Assembly: GCF_007830125.1 (NCBI RefSeq)
Contig: NZ_VLLG01000003.1
Coordinates: 486,247-550,246, forward strand
Direction: 5' to 3'
DNA length: 64,000 bases
From: Chitinophaga japonensis
Lineage (GTDB): Bacteria > Bacteroidota > Bacteroidia > Chitinophagales > Chitinophagaceae
Shown: in pieces, positions 29,739 through 38,918 of the stretch
Layout of the letters: each line of letters begins with the position of its first letter
Numbering within the stretch: position 1 is the first letter of the stretch
Notes under the pieces: model-generated
What the model was told of the DNA's origin: nothing
What the model saw: only the letters and a program-made list of their open reading frames with translations
The model's database searches: none
Position numbers and translations under genes: made by a program

Positions 29739-30773
29739 ATGCAAAAGACCATTCTTGCTATCCGTTTTTCCGCACTGGGGGATGCCGCCATGACCATACC
29801 TGTTATGAAACAGGTGCTGGCCCAAAAACCCGGCCTCCGCATTGTTTTTGTGTCCAATAAAAACTGGAGCGCTTTATGTAAAAACATTCCCGGTCTTACT
29901 TTTTTCCCGGCCGACCTGAAAGGCAGGCATAAAGGATTACCGGGCCTGTATCGCCTGTTCCGGGACATTAGCCGGGCGCACCGCATACAGGCGGTAGCGG
30001 ACCTGCACGAAGTGTTGCGTTCCAAAATAGTGCGTACTTTTTTCAAGCTGAAAGGCATGCCGGTAGCGATCATAGACAAGGGACGCGCTGCCAAGAAAGC
30101 ACTGACCCGCAAAGAGCATAAAGTATTACAGCCACTCACCTCCACTATAGAACGTTATGCGGCCGTTTTCCGGCAGTTGGGCTTCCCCTGCGATCTGCAG
30201 GGTGCACCGGTATTTGCCGCGCCCTGGCCGTTGAGCGACCGCATCACCGCCGTTACGGGCCCTGCTGGTGGGCATACCTGGATAGGTGTGGCCCCTTTTG
30301 CCACTTACCAGGAAAAGACCTACCCGCCGGAAAAGATGGAGCAGGTGCTGGCCGCGCTGGCGCAGCAGCCGCAACATAAAATATTGCTGTTTGGAGGAGG
30401 TGCGCAGGAAGTAGCGCAATTGACCACGCTGGCTCAACGATATCCCCGGACGGTGGTAGTGGCTGGTCGTTTTTCCCTGGAAGAGGAGCTGGCCATCATC
30501 AGCCGCCTGCAGGTGATGATCAGCATGGACTCCGCTAATATGCACCTGGCCTCCCTGTTTGGCGTGCCGGTGATATCCATCTGGGGCGCCACTCATCCTT
30601 TTGCAGGTTTTATGGGGTACGGGCAAACGATGGACCGGGTAGTGCAGTTGCCCGACCTCTATTGCCGGCCCTGTTCGGTATTTGGCAACAAGCCCTGTTT
30701 CCGGGGAGATCATGCCTGTATGGAGTGGATAGCGCCGGAAAATGTAGTGGAAAAGGTGTTGGAAGTGCTATGA
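29739..30773 (+). CDS. GT9 family (heptosyltransferase-like) glycosyltransferase
   Basis: 344 residues from the ATG at 29739; a GTG at 29730 overlapping the previous stop is possible. The N-terminal Rossmann domain begins ILAIRFSALGDAAMTIPV, the GT9 signature. The second domain has WIGVAPFATYQEKTYPPEKM and MISMDSANMHLASLFGVPVISIWGATHPFAGF, the nucleotide-sugar site. GT9 enzymes add heptose or related sugars to the LPS inner core at the cytoplasmic membrane face. Two Cys near the C-terminus (CRPCSVFGNKPC) match the usual Cys-rich end. Confidence 0.88.
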   Translation: MQKTILAIRFSALGDAAMTIPVMKQVLAQKPGLRIVFVSNKNWSALCKNIPGLTFFPADLKGRHKGLPGLYRLFRDISRAHRIQAVADLHEVLRSKIVRTFFKLKGMPVAIIDKGRAAKKALTRKEHKVLQPLTSTIERYAAVFRQLGFPCDLQGAPVFAAPWPLSDRITAVTGPAGGHTWIGVAPFATYQEKTYPPEKMEQVLAALAQQPQHKILLFGGGAQEVAQLTTLAQRYPRTVVVAGRFSLEEELAIISRLQVMISMDSANMHLASLFGVPVISIWGATHPFAGFMGYGQTMDRVVQLPDLYCRPCSVFGNKPCFRGDHACMEWIAPENVVEKVLEVL

Positions 30774-30825
30774 AACCCGCTGTAAGTGATTGATTTTGTG
30801 TAGATAAAAAAATCGGGTTTATTTT

Positions 30826-30855
30826 TTTGAAGTAAGGAAAAAAAAACTAATTTTG
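30826..30855 (+). promoter_or_regulatory. Promoter of tRNA-Gln
   Basis: TTTG (30826-30829), 18-nt spacer, TAATTTTG (30848-30855). It is 18 bp before the tRNA gene. Confidence 0.75.
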
Positions 30856-30872
30856 CCATCCCAAAACAATGA

Positions 30873-30943
30873 TGCCCGATAGTATAATGGTAGTACGACA
30901 GATTTTGGTTCTGTTTGTCTAGGTTCGAATCCTGGTCGGGCAA
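30873..30943 (+). tRNA. tRNA-Gln (anticodon TTG)
   Basis: 71 nt. Acceptor arms TGCCCGA and TCGGGCA pair perfectly. The anticodon stem ACAGA/TCTGT encloses loop TTTTGGT, giving TTG. The T-arm is AGGTTCGAATCCT. It is a monocistronic tRNA with its own promoter and terminator. Confidence 0.96.
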
Positions 30944-30990
30944 CTGGAGAGCAAGAACTAAAAACAGTTCAACGACGCTCAAAGAACATC

Positions 30991-31026
30991 AAACCCGCTA
31001 CAGCAGCAGCTTGTAGCGGGTTTTTT
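30991..31026 (+). terminator. Terminator of tRNA-Gln
   Basis: Arms AAACCCGCTACA (30991-31002) and TGTAGCGGGTTT (31012-31023) with a T-run to 31026. Confidence 0.9.
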
Positions 31027-31121
31027 CTTTCCTTCCATATGCTAACTGTTACCCAGGCCTGCAGGTGAAAATGCTGCTTTGGAAGGGTAGCATGTGCAAC
31101 GCCTTTGTTTATCACGGCTAA

Positions 31122-31182
31122 TATTAACAAATTGTGAACTCCGGTATGCTCATTAGTATCAGTTGTTATTGTAAACGTACTC
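31122..31182 (+). repeat. 61-bp element, copy A, upstream of fecR
   Basis: It aligns without gaps to 51735-51795 with 47 of 61 identical bases. The conserved blocks are TATTAACAAATTGT, AACTCCGGTAT, CATT, GTATC and AAACGTACTC. It ends 7 bp before the fecR ATG. Blocks AACTCC and GTATC are spaced like the -35 and -10 elements of an ECF sigma promoter. Confidence 0.7.
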
Positions 31183-31189
31183 CTTCTGT

Positions 31190-32149
31190 ATGCAAATTAA
31201 CAGGCAGTTATTGGAAAGATATTTCAAAGGGGAGTGCACCCCGGCAGAAGTAGAACAGGTAGAGATCTACCTGTCACAGGATGCTACCCCTGAAATGGAC
31301 GCCTACCTGCTGGAAACATGGAAGGAATCCGCTGAGGAAGATATGCCTGTTACGGCACCGGTTGCTCCCAAAAAGATCGCAAAGCAATACCGGCTCTGGT
31401 ACAATACGGCCGCAGCCGCCGCAATATTATTGCTGATCAGCGTTAGCGCCTGGCTCTGGCAAAAGCAGGGAGGAAGGGCTGTGAAGCCGCTGGCCGTACA
31501 ATGGGATACCATTTATAATGGCGGTAATACTATACGGGTAGTATCTATGCCGGACGGCTCAAAAATATGGTTGAATGCCTATTCCGCCCTTGCCTATACA
31601 GCAGACTATAATGTAGGCGCCCGTGAATTGTGGTTAGAGGGGGAAGCCTATTTTGATGTAGCAAAGATGGAAGGGCGGCCGTTCAGGGTACATACCGGGG
31701 AACTGGTTACCACCGCGCTGGGCACCACTTTTAATATTGCTACTTCCAACCGGGCAGACAGCAGCATTGCAGTAAGCTTGCTGGAGGGAAAGGTGGCTGT
31801 AAACGCCGCCGGTTTTTCCTGTGTGCTCCAACCTGGACAACTATTACTGTACAATAAAGAAACAGTATCTCCTGCTATCACGCAGTTTAAGCCGGCAGAA
31901 GTGCTGGATTGGAAAAATGGGAAACTGGTATTTGAAAATGCTGCCCTGGAAGATGTGTTCGCTAAACTCCAGGCACGTTATGGCTGCACTATCCACCTGC
32001 AGAGTAAAACATTAACAAAGAAAAAAGTATCCGGTGTTTTCCACGCAAGTGAAACGGTTGCACAGATCCTGCAAGGATTGAGCTATGTGCACAACTTCAA
32101 CTATGAGTATGTAACAGACAGCAACAGTTATATAATCAGGAAAAAATAA
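31190..32149 (+). CDS. FecR-family anti-sigma factor
   Basis: 319 residues. The N-terminal cytoplasmic part (about 1-65, LLERYFKGECTPAEVEQVE) binds the sigma factor. One membrane helix lies at about 72-90 (AAAAAILLLISVSAWLW). The periplasmic FecR domain follows (MPDGSKIWLNAYSALAYTADY, REVELWLEG-like LWLEGEAYFDV, LGTTFNIAT), then a C-terminal DUF4974 domain (LVFENAALEDVFAKLQARY, VSGVFHASETVAQILQGLSYV) that contacts the receptor. It relays occupancy of the adjacent TonB receptor to an ECF sigma factor. The 61-bp element directly upstream may be its promoter. Confidence 0.93.
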   Translation: MQINRQLLERYFKGECTPAEVEQVEIYLSQDATPEMDAYLLETWKESAEEDMPVTAPVAPKKIAKQYRLWYNTAAAAAILLLISVSAWLWQKQGGRAVKPLAVQWDTIYNGGNTIRVVSMPDGSKIWLNAYSALAYTADYNVGARELWLEGEAYFDVAKMEGRPFRVHTGELVTTALGTTFNIATSNRADSSIAVSLLEGKVAVNAAGFSCVLQPGQLLLYNKETVSPAITQFKPAEVLDWKNGKLVFENAALEDVFAKLQARYGCTIHLQSKTLTKKKVSGVFHASETVAQILQGLSYVHNFNYEYVTDSNSYIIRKK

Positions 32150-32209
32150 GCAACAATAATATACCTGGGATAATCTAAACTAATCTAAACACAAATAGTC
32201 ACTAACAGT

Positions 32210-35200
32210 ATGCAAAAATCTACAAGGAGATTTTGTACAGGGAAACGTATGTCCATTATGATGATGCTCAGCTTCAATTGCTTTTTATTGAATGCGCAAT
32301 CGATGATGTTAGCTGCACAGTCCTATCATGCACTAAATGACAGGATACAGCTTAAACAGGGAATGACAACCGTTGCTGCAGTAGTTGAAACCCTAAAGCA
32401 GCAAACAACCTATACTTTTGTTTATGATCCGGAGTATTTGCAAAAGTGCGCATTGCCGGACGATGGATTTATCAGGGAACGGTCGCTGTCAGGTATACTG
32501 TCTTTCCTGGATCAAAACACCCCCGTAGATATCGCCTTTGCAGATAATACTGTAGCTATACGCCAGGGAAGGGCCGACAAGCCGAAAGCGCAGGAGAGGG
32601 GCCATGTAACAGGTAAGGTAGTGGACAACAAGAACCAACCCCTCCCGGGTGTAACCATCCGGGTAACAGGTGCGGCAGGTGGCAGAGGCACCGTTACGCA
32701 GGTGGATGGTTCCTATGACCTGGAGCTGGAGCCTGGCACTTATACATTGGAGTTCAGCTTTATTTCCTATAGCACGCGGCGTATAACAGAAGTAGTCGTA
32801 AAGGAGAAAGGCGTAACATCATTGAATGTAGTGATGACAGCTTCCTCCGCTGCCCTGAAAGAAGTGGTGGTAACGGCCAGCTACCGGAAGGCTTCCGTAG
32901 AAGGATTGTATGCATTGCAGAAGAATAATGCAGCGCTTTCTGACGGTATCAGCGCGGAGCAGATCGCCCTTACGCCGGATAACAATGCCGCCCAGGTACT
33001 GAAGAGGGTAAGCGGCCTCACTGTGCAGGACGACAAGTTTGTGACCGTGCGTGGATTAAGCGATCGTTATAACAACGTACTGTTGAACGGATCCGCGCTG
33101 CCCAGTACAGAACCTAACCGCCGTAATTTTTCCTTTGATATTATTCCCAGCGGGCTAATTGATAATATTATTGTGAATAAGACCGCTACGCCGGACATGC
33201 CGGGTGAATTTGCCGGCGGCCTGGTGCAGGTAACCACTAAAGACATACCGGACTTTAACTATGCCAGCGTAACAGTTGGCTCCGGCTACAATACCAATAG
33301 CGTTGGCCGGGATATGTACAGCACCAAAAGAGGCCAGAACGATTACCTGGGTTATGACGATGGTAACCGCAACTGGTGGCGGAACGGCACCTGGGACCGT
33401 CACGAATATGTGAATGCGGATGCTGAAAAGAGAGGGGAAATGAACCGCCGCATTCCCAACAACTGGGGCCTGTATAGATATAACTACAGCCCGGTGCAGA
33501 ATTACCAACTGAACGCCGGGCGTAAGATATCCCTGCGCAACGGCGGCCGGATAGGGCTTACAGGGGCAGTAATGTACCGTCATGAAGAAAAGATAGAAGA
33601 CGAGGAGCGGCGTACTTACCTGGGCGACCAGTATGACTTTGCCGGAAGTTCCTATTATTTCCGTTCTGCAACCGGGGCGCTGCTGAATGTAGCTTACCTC
33701 AAAGGTGGGCATAAAGTAGCCTTGAAGAACTTATACAACCACCTGTTTACCACGGAAACCAACGTGTACAACGGTACTATACAGGGTTTTGGCGGCACTT
33801 ATGCAGGGACCTATACCGGTATAACACTAATCAATGATATCCGTCAGCACCGCCTGGAAGGGGAGCATGCCCTGGGTAAAAAAGGCATTAAGCTGGAGTG
33901 GAACGGCGATTGGGTGAATGTACGGCGCAGTCAGCCTGATTCCCGTAACCTGCTGGGCTTCCGGGAACCTACAGATCCGGAGGGTTATTACTATTACAAC
34001 TTCAATGACGGAACCGGTTTCCTTGGCAGGGGGGGCTCTATTTTTAATTCCTACCTGGAGGAAGACCGTTATAACTGGTCGGCTAATGTGTCACTGCCAT
34101 TTACGGTAGCCGGGCAGAAGCAGAAAATAAAAGCCGGGTACGCTGGCTTTTACCGGGAAGCAGACTATCAGAGCGTAGGTATGATTGTAAGAGGCAGCGC
34201 GGCATACGCAGAAGAAAGCAAAGGTTTGCCGGATCATGAAGCATTGGATCCCAGCTTTTTCAAACCGGGTTATTTGTACTACTTCCTTACCGGCCCCCGC
34301 AGCTCTGCAACGGGAGACGATTATACCGGCATGCAACGCCTGCAGGCCGCTTATGCCATGCTGGACCTGAATTTCCTGAAACATTTCCGATTCATTGGCG
34401 GGGTGCGTATGGAAAACAACCACGCAGAAGTACATACTGTTACATTTGGACCTACGTCCGGCCTTCCTGTAGACTCTACCGTGGTGTTTGACAAGGTAGA
34501 CTGGCTGCCTTCTGCCAACCTGATCTACAGTCTGACCCCGAAGATGAACATACGCCTGGCTTACGCAGAAACGCTTTCCCGCCCGGAGTTCCGGGAGAGG
34601 AGTTCCTATATCTATTATGAGTTTAAGGAAAGAACGGAATATAAAGGCGCTTATGGCCTGAAAGATGCGCGTGTGCGTAACCTGGATTTGCGCTATGAAT
34701 TTTACCCTTCTGTGGGAGAGGTAATCTCCGTATCAGGATTCTATAAAAGATTTGAATCCCCGGTAGAGCTGGTGGTAGGTGGTGTGCAGGGAGGAGGGCA
34801 GATTTACTACTACTTTAACCTGCGTAGCTCTACTGCTACCGGAATGGAAATTGATTTCCGCAAATCATTTGACTTTATTAATCCTGCCAGCAATTTCTGG
34901 CGGAACCTGTACATCAGTGGCAATGGCTCGTGGATGAAGGCAAACGTGCGCTACAATACCGAAGAGATGCTGAGGGCTGCCAATGGTGAAGGCGGCACCA
35001 ATTTCGGCGAACTGCCCCCGGATTCCAGGAACCGTCCTTTACAGGGCCTGTCTCCTTACGTAATTAACGGAGGCGTAGGCTATATGGGCAAGCCGGTGGG
35101 CATCAATGTAAGCTATAACCGTTACGGTCGCCGTATAGCAGCGGGTGGGTTGTACCCTTATGCAGATCAGTACGAGAATCCGCGCGATGTGCTGGACCTG

Positions 35201-35452
35201 CAACTGAGCACCCGCCTGCTGAAGGATAAGCTGGACATCCGGCTGAACCTGAGCGACCTGCTGCAGCAGCACTTTATCATTTACGATAACGTAAAACTGA
35301 ATGAGAATGGTGGGGTACCTAACAATACTGATCCCAAGGAAAATGTGAATAACGATCCCCGTGGGAATGGCTACAACCCGGACCTGGACTATACCCGTTA
35401 TAAGAGCTATCGCGGTACCGGCGTAACACTGAATGTTACCTACAATTTTTAG
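32210..35452 (+). CDS. FecA-type TonB-dependent outer-membrane receptor with signalling domain
   Basis: 1080 residues. After the signal region (about 1-35), an STN/secretin-like domain (about 60-120, TTYTFVYDPEYL, RSLSGILSFLDQNTPVDIAF) provides signalling to FecR. A carboxypeptidase-regulatory-like beta sandwich follows (about 135-210, GKVVDNKNQPLPGVTIRV). Then come a TonB-box-like LKEVVVTA, the plug domain (about 225-335, KRVSGLTVQDDKFVTVRGLSDRYNNVLLNG) and a beta barrel ending in VTLNVTYNF with terminal Phe. No SusD partner follows, so this is not a SusC-type pair. The ligand is unknown. It is probably co-transcribed with fecR. Confidence 0.92.
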   Translation: MQKSTRRFCTGKRMSIMMMLSFNCFLLNAQSMMLAAQSYHALNDRIQLKQGMTTVAAVVETLKQQTTYTFVYDPEYLQKCALPDDGFIRERSLSGILSFLDQNTPVDIAFADNTVAIRQGRADKPKAQERGHVTGKVVDNKNQPLPGVTIRVTGAAGGRGTVTQVDGSYDLELEPGTYTLEFSFISYSTRRITEVVVKEKGVTSLNVVMTASSAALKEVVVTASYRKASVEGLYALQKNNAALSDGISAEQIALTPDNNAAQVLKRVSGLTVQDDKFVTVRGLSDRYNNVLLNGSALPSTEPNRRNFSFDIIPSGLIDNIIVNKTATPDMPGEFAGGLVQVTTKDIPDFNYASVTVGSGYNTNSVGRDMYSTKRGQNDYLGYDDGNRNWWRNGTWDRHEYVNADAEKRGEMNRRIPNNWGLYRYNYSPVQNYQLNAGRKISLRNGGRIGLTGAVMYRHEEKIEDEERRTYLGDQYDFAGSSYYFRSATGALLNVAYLKGGHKVALKNLYNHLFTTETNVYNGTIQGFGGTYAGTYTGITLINDIRQHRLEGEHALGKKGIKLEWNGDWVNVRRSQPDSRNLLGFREPTDPEGYYYYNFNDGTGFLGRGGSIFNSYLEEDRYNWSANVSLPFTVAGQKQKIKAGYAGFYREADYQSVGMIVRGSAAYAEESKGLPDHEALDPSFFKPGYLYYFLTGPRSSATGDDYTGMQRLQAAYAMLDLNFLKHFRFIGGVRMENNHAEVHTVTFGPTSGLPVDSTVVFDKVDWLPSANLIYSLTPKMNIRLAYAETLSRPEFRERSSYIYYEFKERTEYKGAYGLKDARVRNLDLRYEFYPSVGEVISVSGFYKRFESPVELVVGGVQGGGQIYYYFNLRSSTATGMEIDFRKSFDFINPASNFWRNLYISGNGSWMKANVRYNTEEMLRAANGEGGTNFGELPPDSRNRPLQGLSPYVINGGVGYMGKPVGINVSYNRYGRRIAAGGLYPYADQYENPRDVLDLQLSTRLLKDKLDIRLNLSDLLQQHFIIYDNVKLNENGGVPNNTDPKENVNNDPRGNGYNPDLDYTRYKSYRGTGVTLNVTYNF

Positions 35453-35506
35453 AAAGTTCGTTGCATCATATAAAACCCTATTAAAAAAAAACAAAAAAAG
35501 TTAACC

Positions 35507-36895
35507 ATGAAAAAAGCCCTTGTTTATTGCGGTGCACTGGCAGCATTAGCCTTCGGCGCCTGTAAAAAAGAAGCTCAGCAGCCTGTTGCAGAGCGTCCCC
35601 TGAGCGCTGGTGTTACATACCTGGCCAACGGCGATACCTTACCGAACATTATTGAGGGGGGTGATACAATAAGACTGGAAGGAGCTTGCAACACTTTCTA
35701 CCTGGATGGTAAATGTTATGTAAAGCGTGGTGGTGTGCTGGTGATCAAGCAGGGTGTAACTGTTAAAGGTATCAGCAAGCCTACTCCTGCAGAAGCTTCT
35801 GCCCTGGTAATTACCCGTGGCGGTAGAATATTTGCAGATGGTACTGAGACCCAGCCAATCATCTTTACGTCTACCGTTGATTCTGTAGGTAAATGGGGTG
35901 GTGTTGTGATCCTGGGTCAGGCTCCCATTAACCAGGATACTACTACCGTTACCATTGAAGGTATCGATCTGCCTTCTTTACCTGCTGGTGTAGATGTACA
36001 CTTTGGTGGTAGCAACAGTAGCGACAACTCCGGCCGTTTTAACTATGTGAGGATTTACAATGCCGGTGCTGCTATTTCTCCGAACAATGAGCTGAACAGC
36101 CTGACCCTGGGTGGCGTGGGAAGCGGAACCCAAATTCACCACGTACTGGCTGCCAATGGCGCTGATGACGCTTTTGAATGTTTTGGCGGTACGGTAAGCC
36201 TGCGGTACATCATTGCCCAGTCTACCAACGATGATGCTTTTGACTTTGATTTTGGTTACAGGGGCGCTATCCAGTTTGCACTGGCTGTTGTTAAATCTGT
36301 AGACAATACTTTCAACGGCGATGCCAACGGTATTGAATCTGATAATGACGGTACCGGTTCTTCTGCTACTCCGCAGACCCGCCCGGTTATTTCCAACATG
36401 ACTATCATAGGCGGAAATAGCGCTGCAGTTACTGGCACCGTTCGCGGTACCCGCTTTAGAAGGAATTCATCCGGCATCCTGTATAACTCTATCATCATGG
36501 GTTATAACACCGGGTATGCAGAAATTGCAATCCAGAGCGTAAGGCATAACCTGATACAGGCCTTTACCACTGGTGCAACTCCTGCACTGGATGCTTCCAA
36601 TAAAGTATGGGTAGGTGGTAATGCAAATGACAGCATTCGCCTGAGGAATCCGTTTGGCAGCTTACCGACTGTATGGATGTTTGGTCAGCCCAATTCTCCT
36701 GCTACCTTTGATGCAAGACCTGATACTACTGTAGGTTCACCCGCAGCAACCGGTGCCGTGTTTAACGAAGCTCCGATCAATGCGTTTGTTGGTGGCAGCG
36801 GTATGACTGCTGTTTCCTACAGGGGTGCATTTGATCCGGCTGCTGCTAATGGTACAGCCTGGATGGCATTTGCACTTGATAACACATGTAACTAA
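35507..36895 (+). CDS. Beta-helix-like surface lipoprotein
   Basis: 462 residues. The lipobox is AFGAC, mature Cys about residue 19. After NGDTLPNIIEGG come short repeated strands (YLDGKCYVKRGGVLVIKQGVTVKG, ALVITRGGRIFADGTETQPIIFTS, KWGGVVILGQAP) typical of right-handed beta-helix proteins of Bacteroidota that often sit beside TonB receptors. Asp/Asn-rich turns (DDAFECFGG, NDDAFDFDFG) could bind metal or glycans. A hydrophobic start in ATGAVFNEAP ends the protein; no type 9 sorting domain is evident. It is likely the surface partner of the receptor. The substrate is unknown. Confidence 0.65.
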   Translation: MKKALVYCGALAALAFGACKKEAQQPVAERPLSAGVTYLANGDTLPNIIEGGDTIRLEGACNTFYLDGKCYVKRGGVLVIKQGVTVKGISKPTPAEASALVITRGGRIFADGTETQPIIFTSTVDSVGKWGGVVILGQAPINQDTTTVTIEGIDLPSLPAGVDVHFGGSNSSDNSGRFNYVRIYNAGAAISPNNELNSLTLGGVGSGTQIHHVLAANGADDAFECFGGTVSLRYIIAQSTNDDAFDFDFGYRGAIQFALAVVKSVDNTFNGDANGIESDNDGTGSSATPQTRPVISNMTIIGGNSAAVTGTVRGTRFRRNSSGILYNSIIMGYNTGYAEIAIQSVRHNLIQAFTTGATPALDASNKVWVGGNANDSIRLRNPFGSLPTVWMFGQPNSPATFDARPDTTVGSPAATGAVFNEAPINAFVGGSGMTAVSYRGAFDPAAANGTAWMAFALDNTCN

Positions 36896-36935
36896 TGGCA
36901 TAAACCACTTTTAAACTATGGTGCAATGAACTGGA

Positions 36936-36969
36936 CCAGGTAGCCGGCTTACTCCGGTTACCTGGTTTT
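36936..36969 (+). terminator. Terminator or attenuator after the beta-helix lipoprotein gene
   Basis: A 12-bp stem with one G-U pair, CCAGGTAGCCGG (36936-36947) and CCGGTTACCTGG (36954-36965), followed by TTTTA. It may reduce expression of the next lipoprotein gene. Confidence 0.7.
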
Positions 36970-36989
36970 AAAAATAAACAAGTTAAAAA

Positions 36990-37817
36990 ATGATGAAAAG
37001 GTTTATTTACAGGCAGATGAGACGTTGTAAAAACATGATAAAACAAAGCGCATTGTCAGCAATATGCCTGGCCGCTATATTGGTAACGATTATTTCCTGC
37101 CAGAAAGATGGAGAACTGCGGGAAGCGCCGCAGGTAACCGATGCTTTCATCAGGGTTATTTCTTCCAGGACAAATCCTGTGTTCAGCGTTTTTGTAGATG
37201 ACAAGCTACTGGGAGACAGCCTGGGCAACAATGGTGAACTTAGAACAACAATTGTAAAAACAGATGGCAGCCAGCATTTTGTAGTAAAAGAGTTGTCTTC
37301 CAATACCATTTTGGTAGATACTATGGTGGTGCTGGCCCGGCCTGACTGTGTACTGTCTGTACTGGAATCTGATACCACTGCACCGCCCCTGCTTTTTGTA
37401 AGCGGCGGATCGGATATCCCGGAGGATAGTGCTAGGCTGGCTTTTTATGTAGGAGATCCGGGTATCCCCACGCCGGTAGATCTTTATCTCTACCAGTCCG
37501 ATTGGGCATCATACACTTTGGATACGGTGCCTGTTCATATATACAGAAATCTGAACAATTATTCAGTTACTGATTTTATCACCGTTGATATGAGTCATGG
37601 TGAAATTGGGTACAGCATATTGGTAAAGTATAGCGGCACTGATCAACTGGTGCCTGGTATAACCAATAATACCGGTGTTATGTGGGATAATCCAGGTTCT
37701 GGAGTAAGAGTGTCTATATGCGTCCTGCCAGGCAGCGGTCCATCAAACGTGCATAACATTGCAAGGCTGGTGAAAAGCGGGAATTTTTATCTGACCGGTT
37801 GCATGATCTCTTTTTGA
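36990..37817 (+). CDS. Unknown lipoprotein, part of the receptor locus
   Basis: 275 residues. The hydrophobic segment SAICLAAILVTIISC ends in a lipobox Cys about residue 37; internal ATG codons at residues 2, 10 and 16 allow a shorter start. The mature part is rich in beta-strand pattern: AFIRVISSRTNPVFSVFVDDKLLGDS resembles DUF4397-type domains, where a small protein-like repeat names a carried load, but I do not recognise the family firmly. It follows the TonB receptor and beta-helix lipoprotein on the same strand, so a surface role linked to them is likely. Confidence 0.55.
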   Translation: MMKRFIYRQMRRCKNMIKQSALSAICLAAILVTIISCQKDGELREAPQVTDAFIRVISSRTNPVFSVFVDDKLLGDSLGNNGELRTTIVKTDGSQHFVVKELSSNTILVDTMVVLARPDCVLSVLESDTTAPPLLFVSGGSDIPEDSARLAFYVGDPGIPTPVDLYLYQSDWASYTLDTVPVHIYRNLNNYSVTDFITVDMSHGEIGYSILVKYSGTDQLVPGITNNTGVMWDNPGSGVRVSICVLPGSGPSNVHNIARLVKSGNFYLTGCMISF

Positions 37818-37965
37818 ATAAATAAGCATACAATGGCTTCTACAGAAGCTTAACATATATCCATCGCCTTCCATTGTTTGTTAACTATTTAATGAAAAGC
37901 CCTGACAGATTTGTGAAACCAGTAAGATCTTTAATGGAGCCTGTCATTTGATAAAAAGATACCGT

Positions 37966-38064
37966 CACCTGACAGATGGATCGGAACACTTTATAGATAG
38001 ATAGTGGCACCTGACAAGTAGGCAGTGAAAGAGAGCAGATGGATGTCGCCACCGGTCAGATGGA
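37966..38064 (+). repeat. Three CACCTGACAGATGGA-like words at 42-bp spacing
   Basis: CACCTGACAGATGGA (37966), CACCTGACAAGTAGG (38008) and CACCGGTCAGATGGA (38050) start exactly 42 bp apart, about four helical turns. The intervening bases are not alike. A further CCTGACAGAT occurs at 37901. The 372-bp gap between the two lipoprotein genes holds no ORF of note. Confidence 0.4.
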
Positions 38065-38189
38065 GACCGTCAGGCCGGGAAAAGAAAGCGCCATTCAGGC
38101 AAATTGAAATATTTACAGCGGCAGTTAAAAGATATTGTGTATGAGATAGCTGAAAAGACAAACTATTCAAGAATGAAAACCCTGTTTTT

Positions 38190-38918
38190 ATGCACCGGCT
38201 TATTGACCATATCAGCTATTGGCGGATGCTGGCGGCAGGCATTGTAGCCCTGGCCCCGGTAATGGTTTCCTGCGAAAAGGAGGATGCTATGTCCGCGCCG
38301 GCGCCGGCCAACATACAAACTGTGCCCTACCAGGATACCCTGCGTGGGGTAATAACAGAAAATACCCTGTTGATCAACAATCGCACCTGGTACATAGACG
38401 GGCTGGTGTATGTAAGCAATGAAGCTACCTTAACCATAGAACAGGGTACTGTTATAAAAGTAGTAACAGGTAAAAGAGAAACTATACAGCCGCGCCTGAA
38501 TGGCGGGCTGGTGATAACCCGGGGAGCGAAAATAATGGCGCGGGGTACGCCTGTCCGTCCGATACATTTTACAGTAACAGACAGCTCGGATAATAGCCAT
38601 AATGCCTGGTGCGGTATGATGTTGCTGGGCCGTGCGCCGGTAAAGAAAACCCCGGCCAGACAGGGTACGCTTATTTTGCCTTCCGGCAATGGCCTGGCCT
38701 ATGGAGGAGATATCCCGGAAGACAGCTCCGGTGTACTGGAGTATATTCGATTTGACTATTTGCAGATTCCACCAAATAAAATTAAAAAGACACAACAAAG
38801 ATCATTACAACCCGGCCTGCTTTTGCTGGGAACCGGCAGCCATACTATTGTAAAAGACGTAGTGATGCGCCCCGTGAGCCATGAACATCATTTGAAGCAG
38901 GAGGAGCATCTGCCGTAA
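38190..38918 (+). CDS. Shortened paralogue of the beta-helix lipoprotein
   Basis: 242 residues. The lipobox PVMVSC gives a mature lipoprotein. WYIDGLVYVSNEATLTIEQGTVIKV, GGLVITRGAKIMARGTPVRPIHFT and WCGMMLLGRAPVKK line up with the N-terminal half of the 462-residue protein encoded at 35.5 kb. The alignment continues weakly to LLLLGTGSHTIVKDV and then stops, so the whole C-terminal half is missing. An overlapping short frame from an ATG at 38173 encodes another signal-peptide-like stretch ending ISAIGGC and stopping at once, a possible sign of a frameshift near the start. It may be a pseudogene or a short functional form. Confidence 0.6.
   Translation: MHRLIDHISYWRMLAAGIVALAPVMVSCEKEDAMSAPAPANIQTVPYQDTLRGVITENTLLINNRTWYIDGLVYVSNEATLTIEQGTVIKVVTGKRETIQPRLNGGLVITRGAKIMARGTPVRPIHFTVTDSSDNSHNAWCGMMLLGRAPVKKTPARQGTLILPSGNGLAYGGDIPEDSSGVLEYIRFDYLQIPPNKIKKTQQRSLQPGLLLLGTGSHTIVKDVVMRPVSHEHHLKQEEHLP

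Noticed and set aside
32210..36895. SusC/SusD-type glycan uptake pair
   Set aside because: The receptor has the STN signalling domain of FecA-type receptors, and the following lipoprotein is beta-helical rather than the helical TPR-rich SusD fold.
37818..38189. CRISPR-like array suggested by evenly spaced words
   Set aside because: Only three short degenerate words occur, far shorter and less alike than CRISPR repeats, and no cas gene is present.
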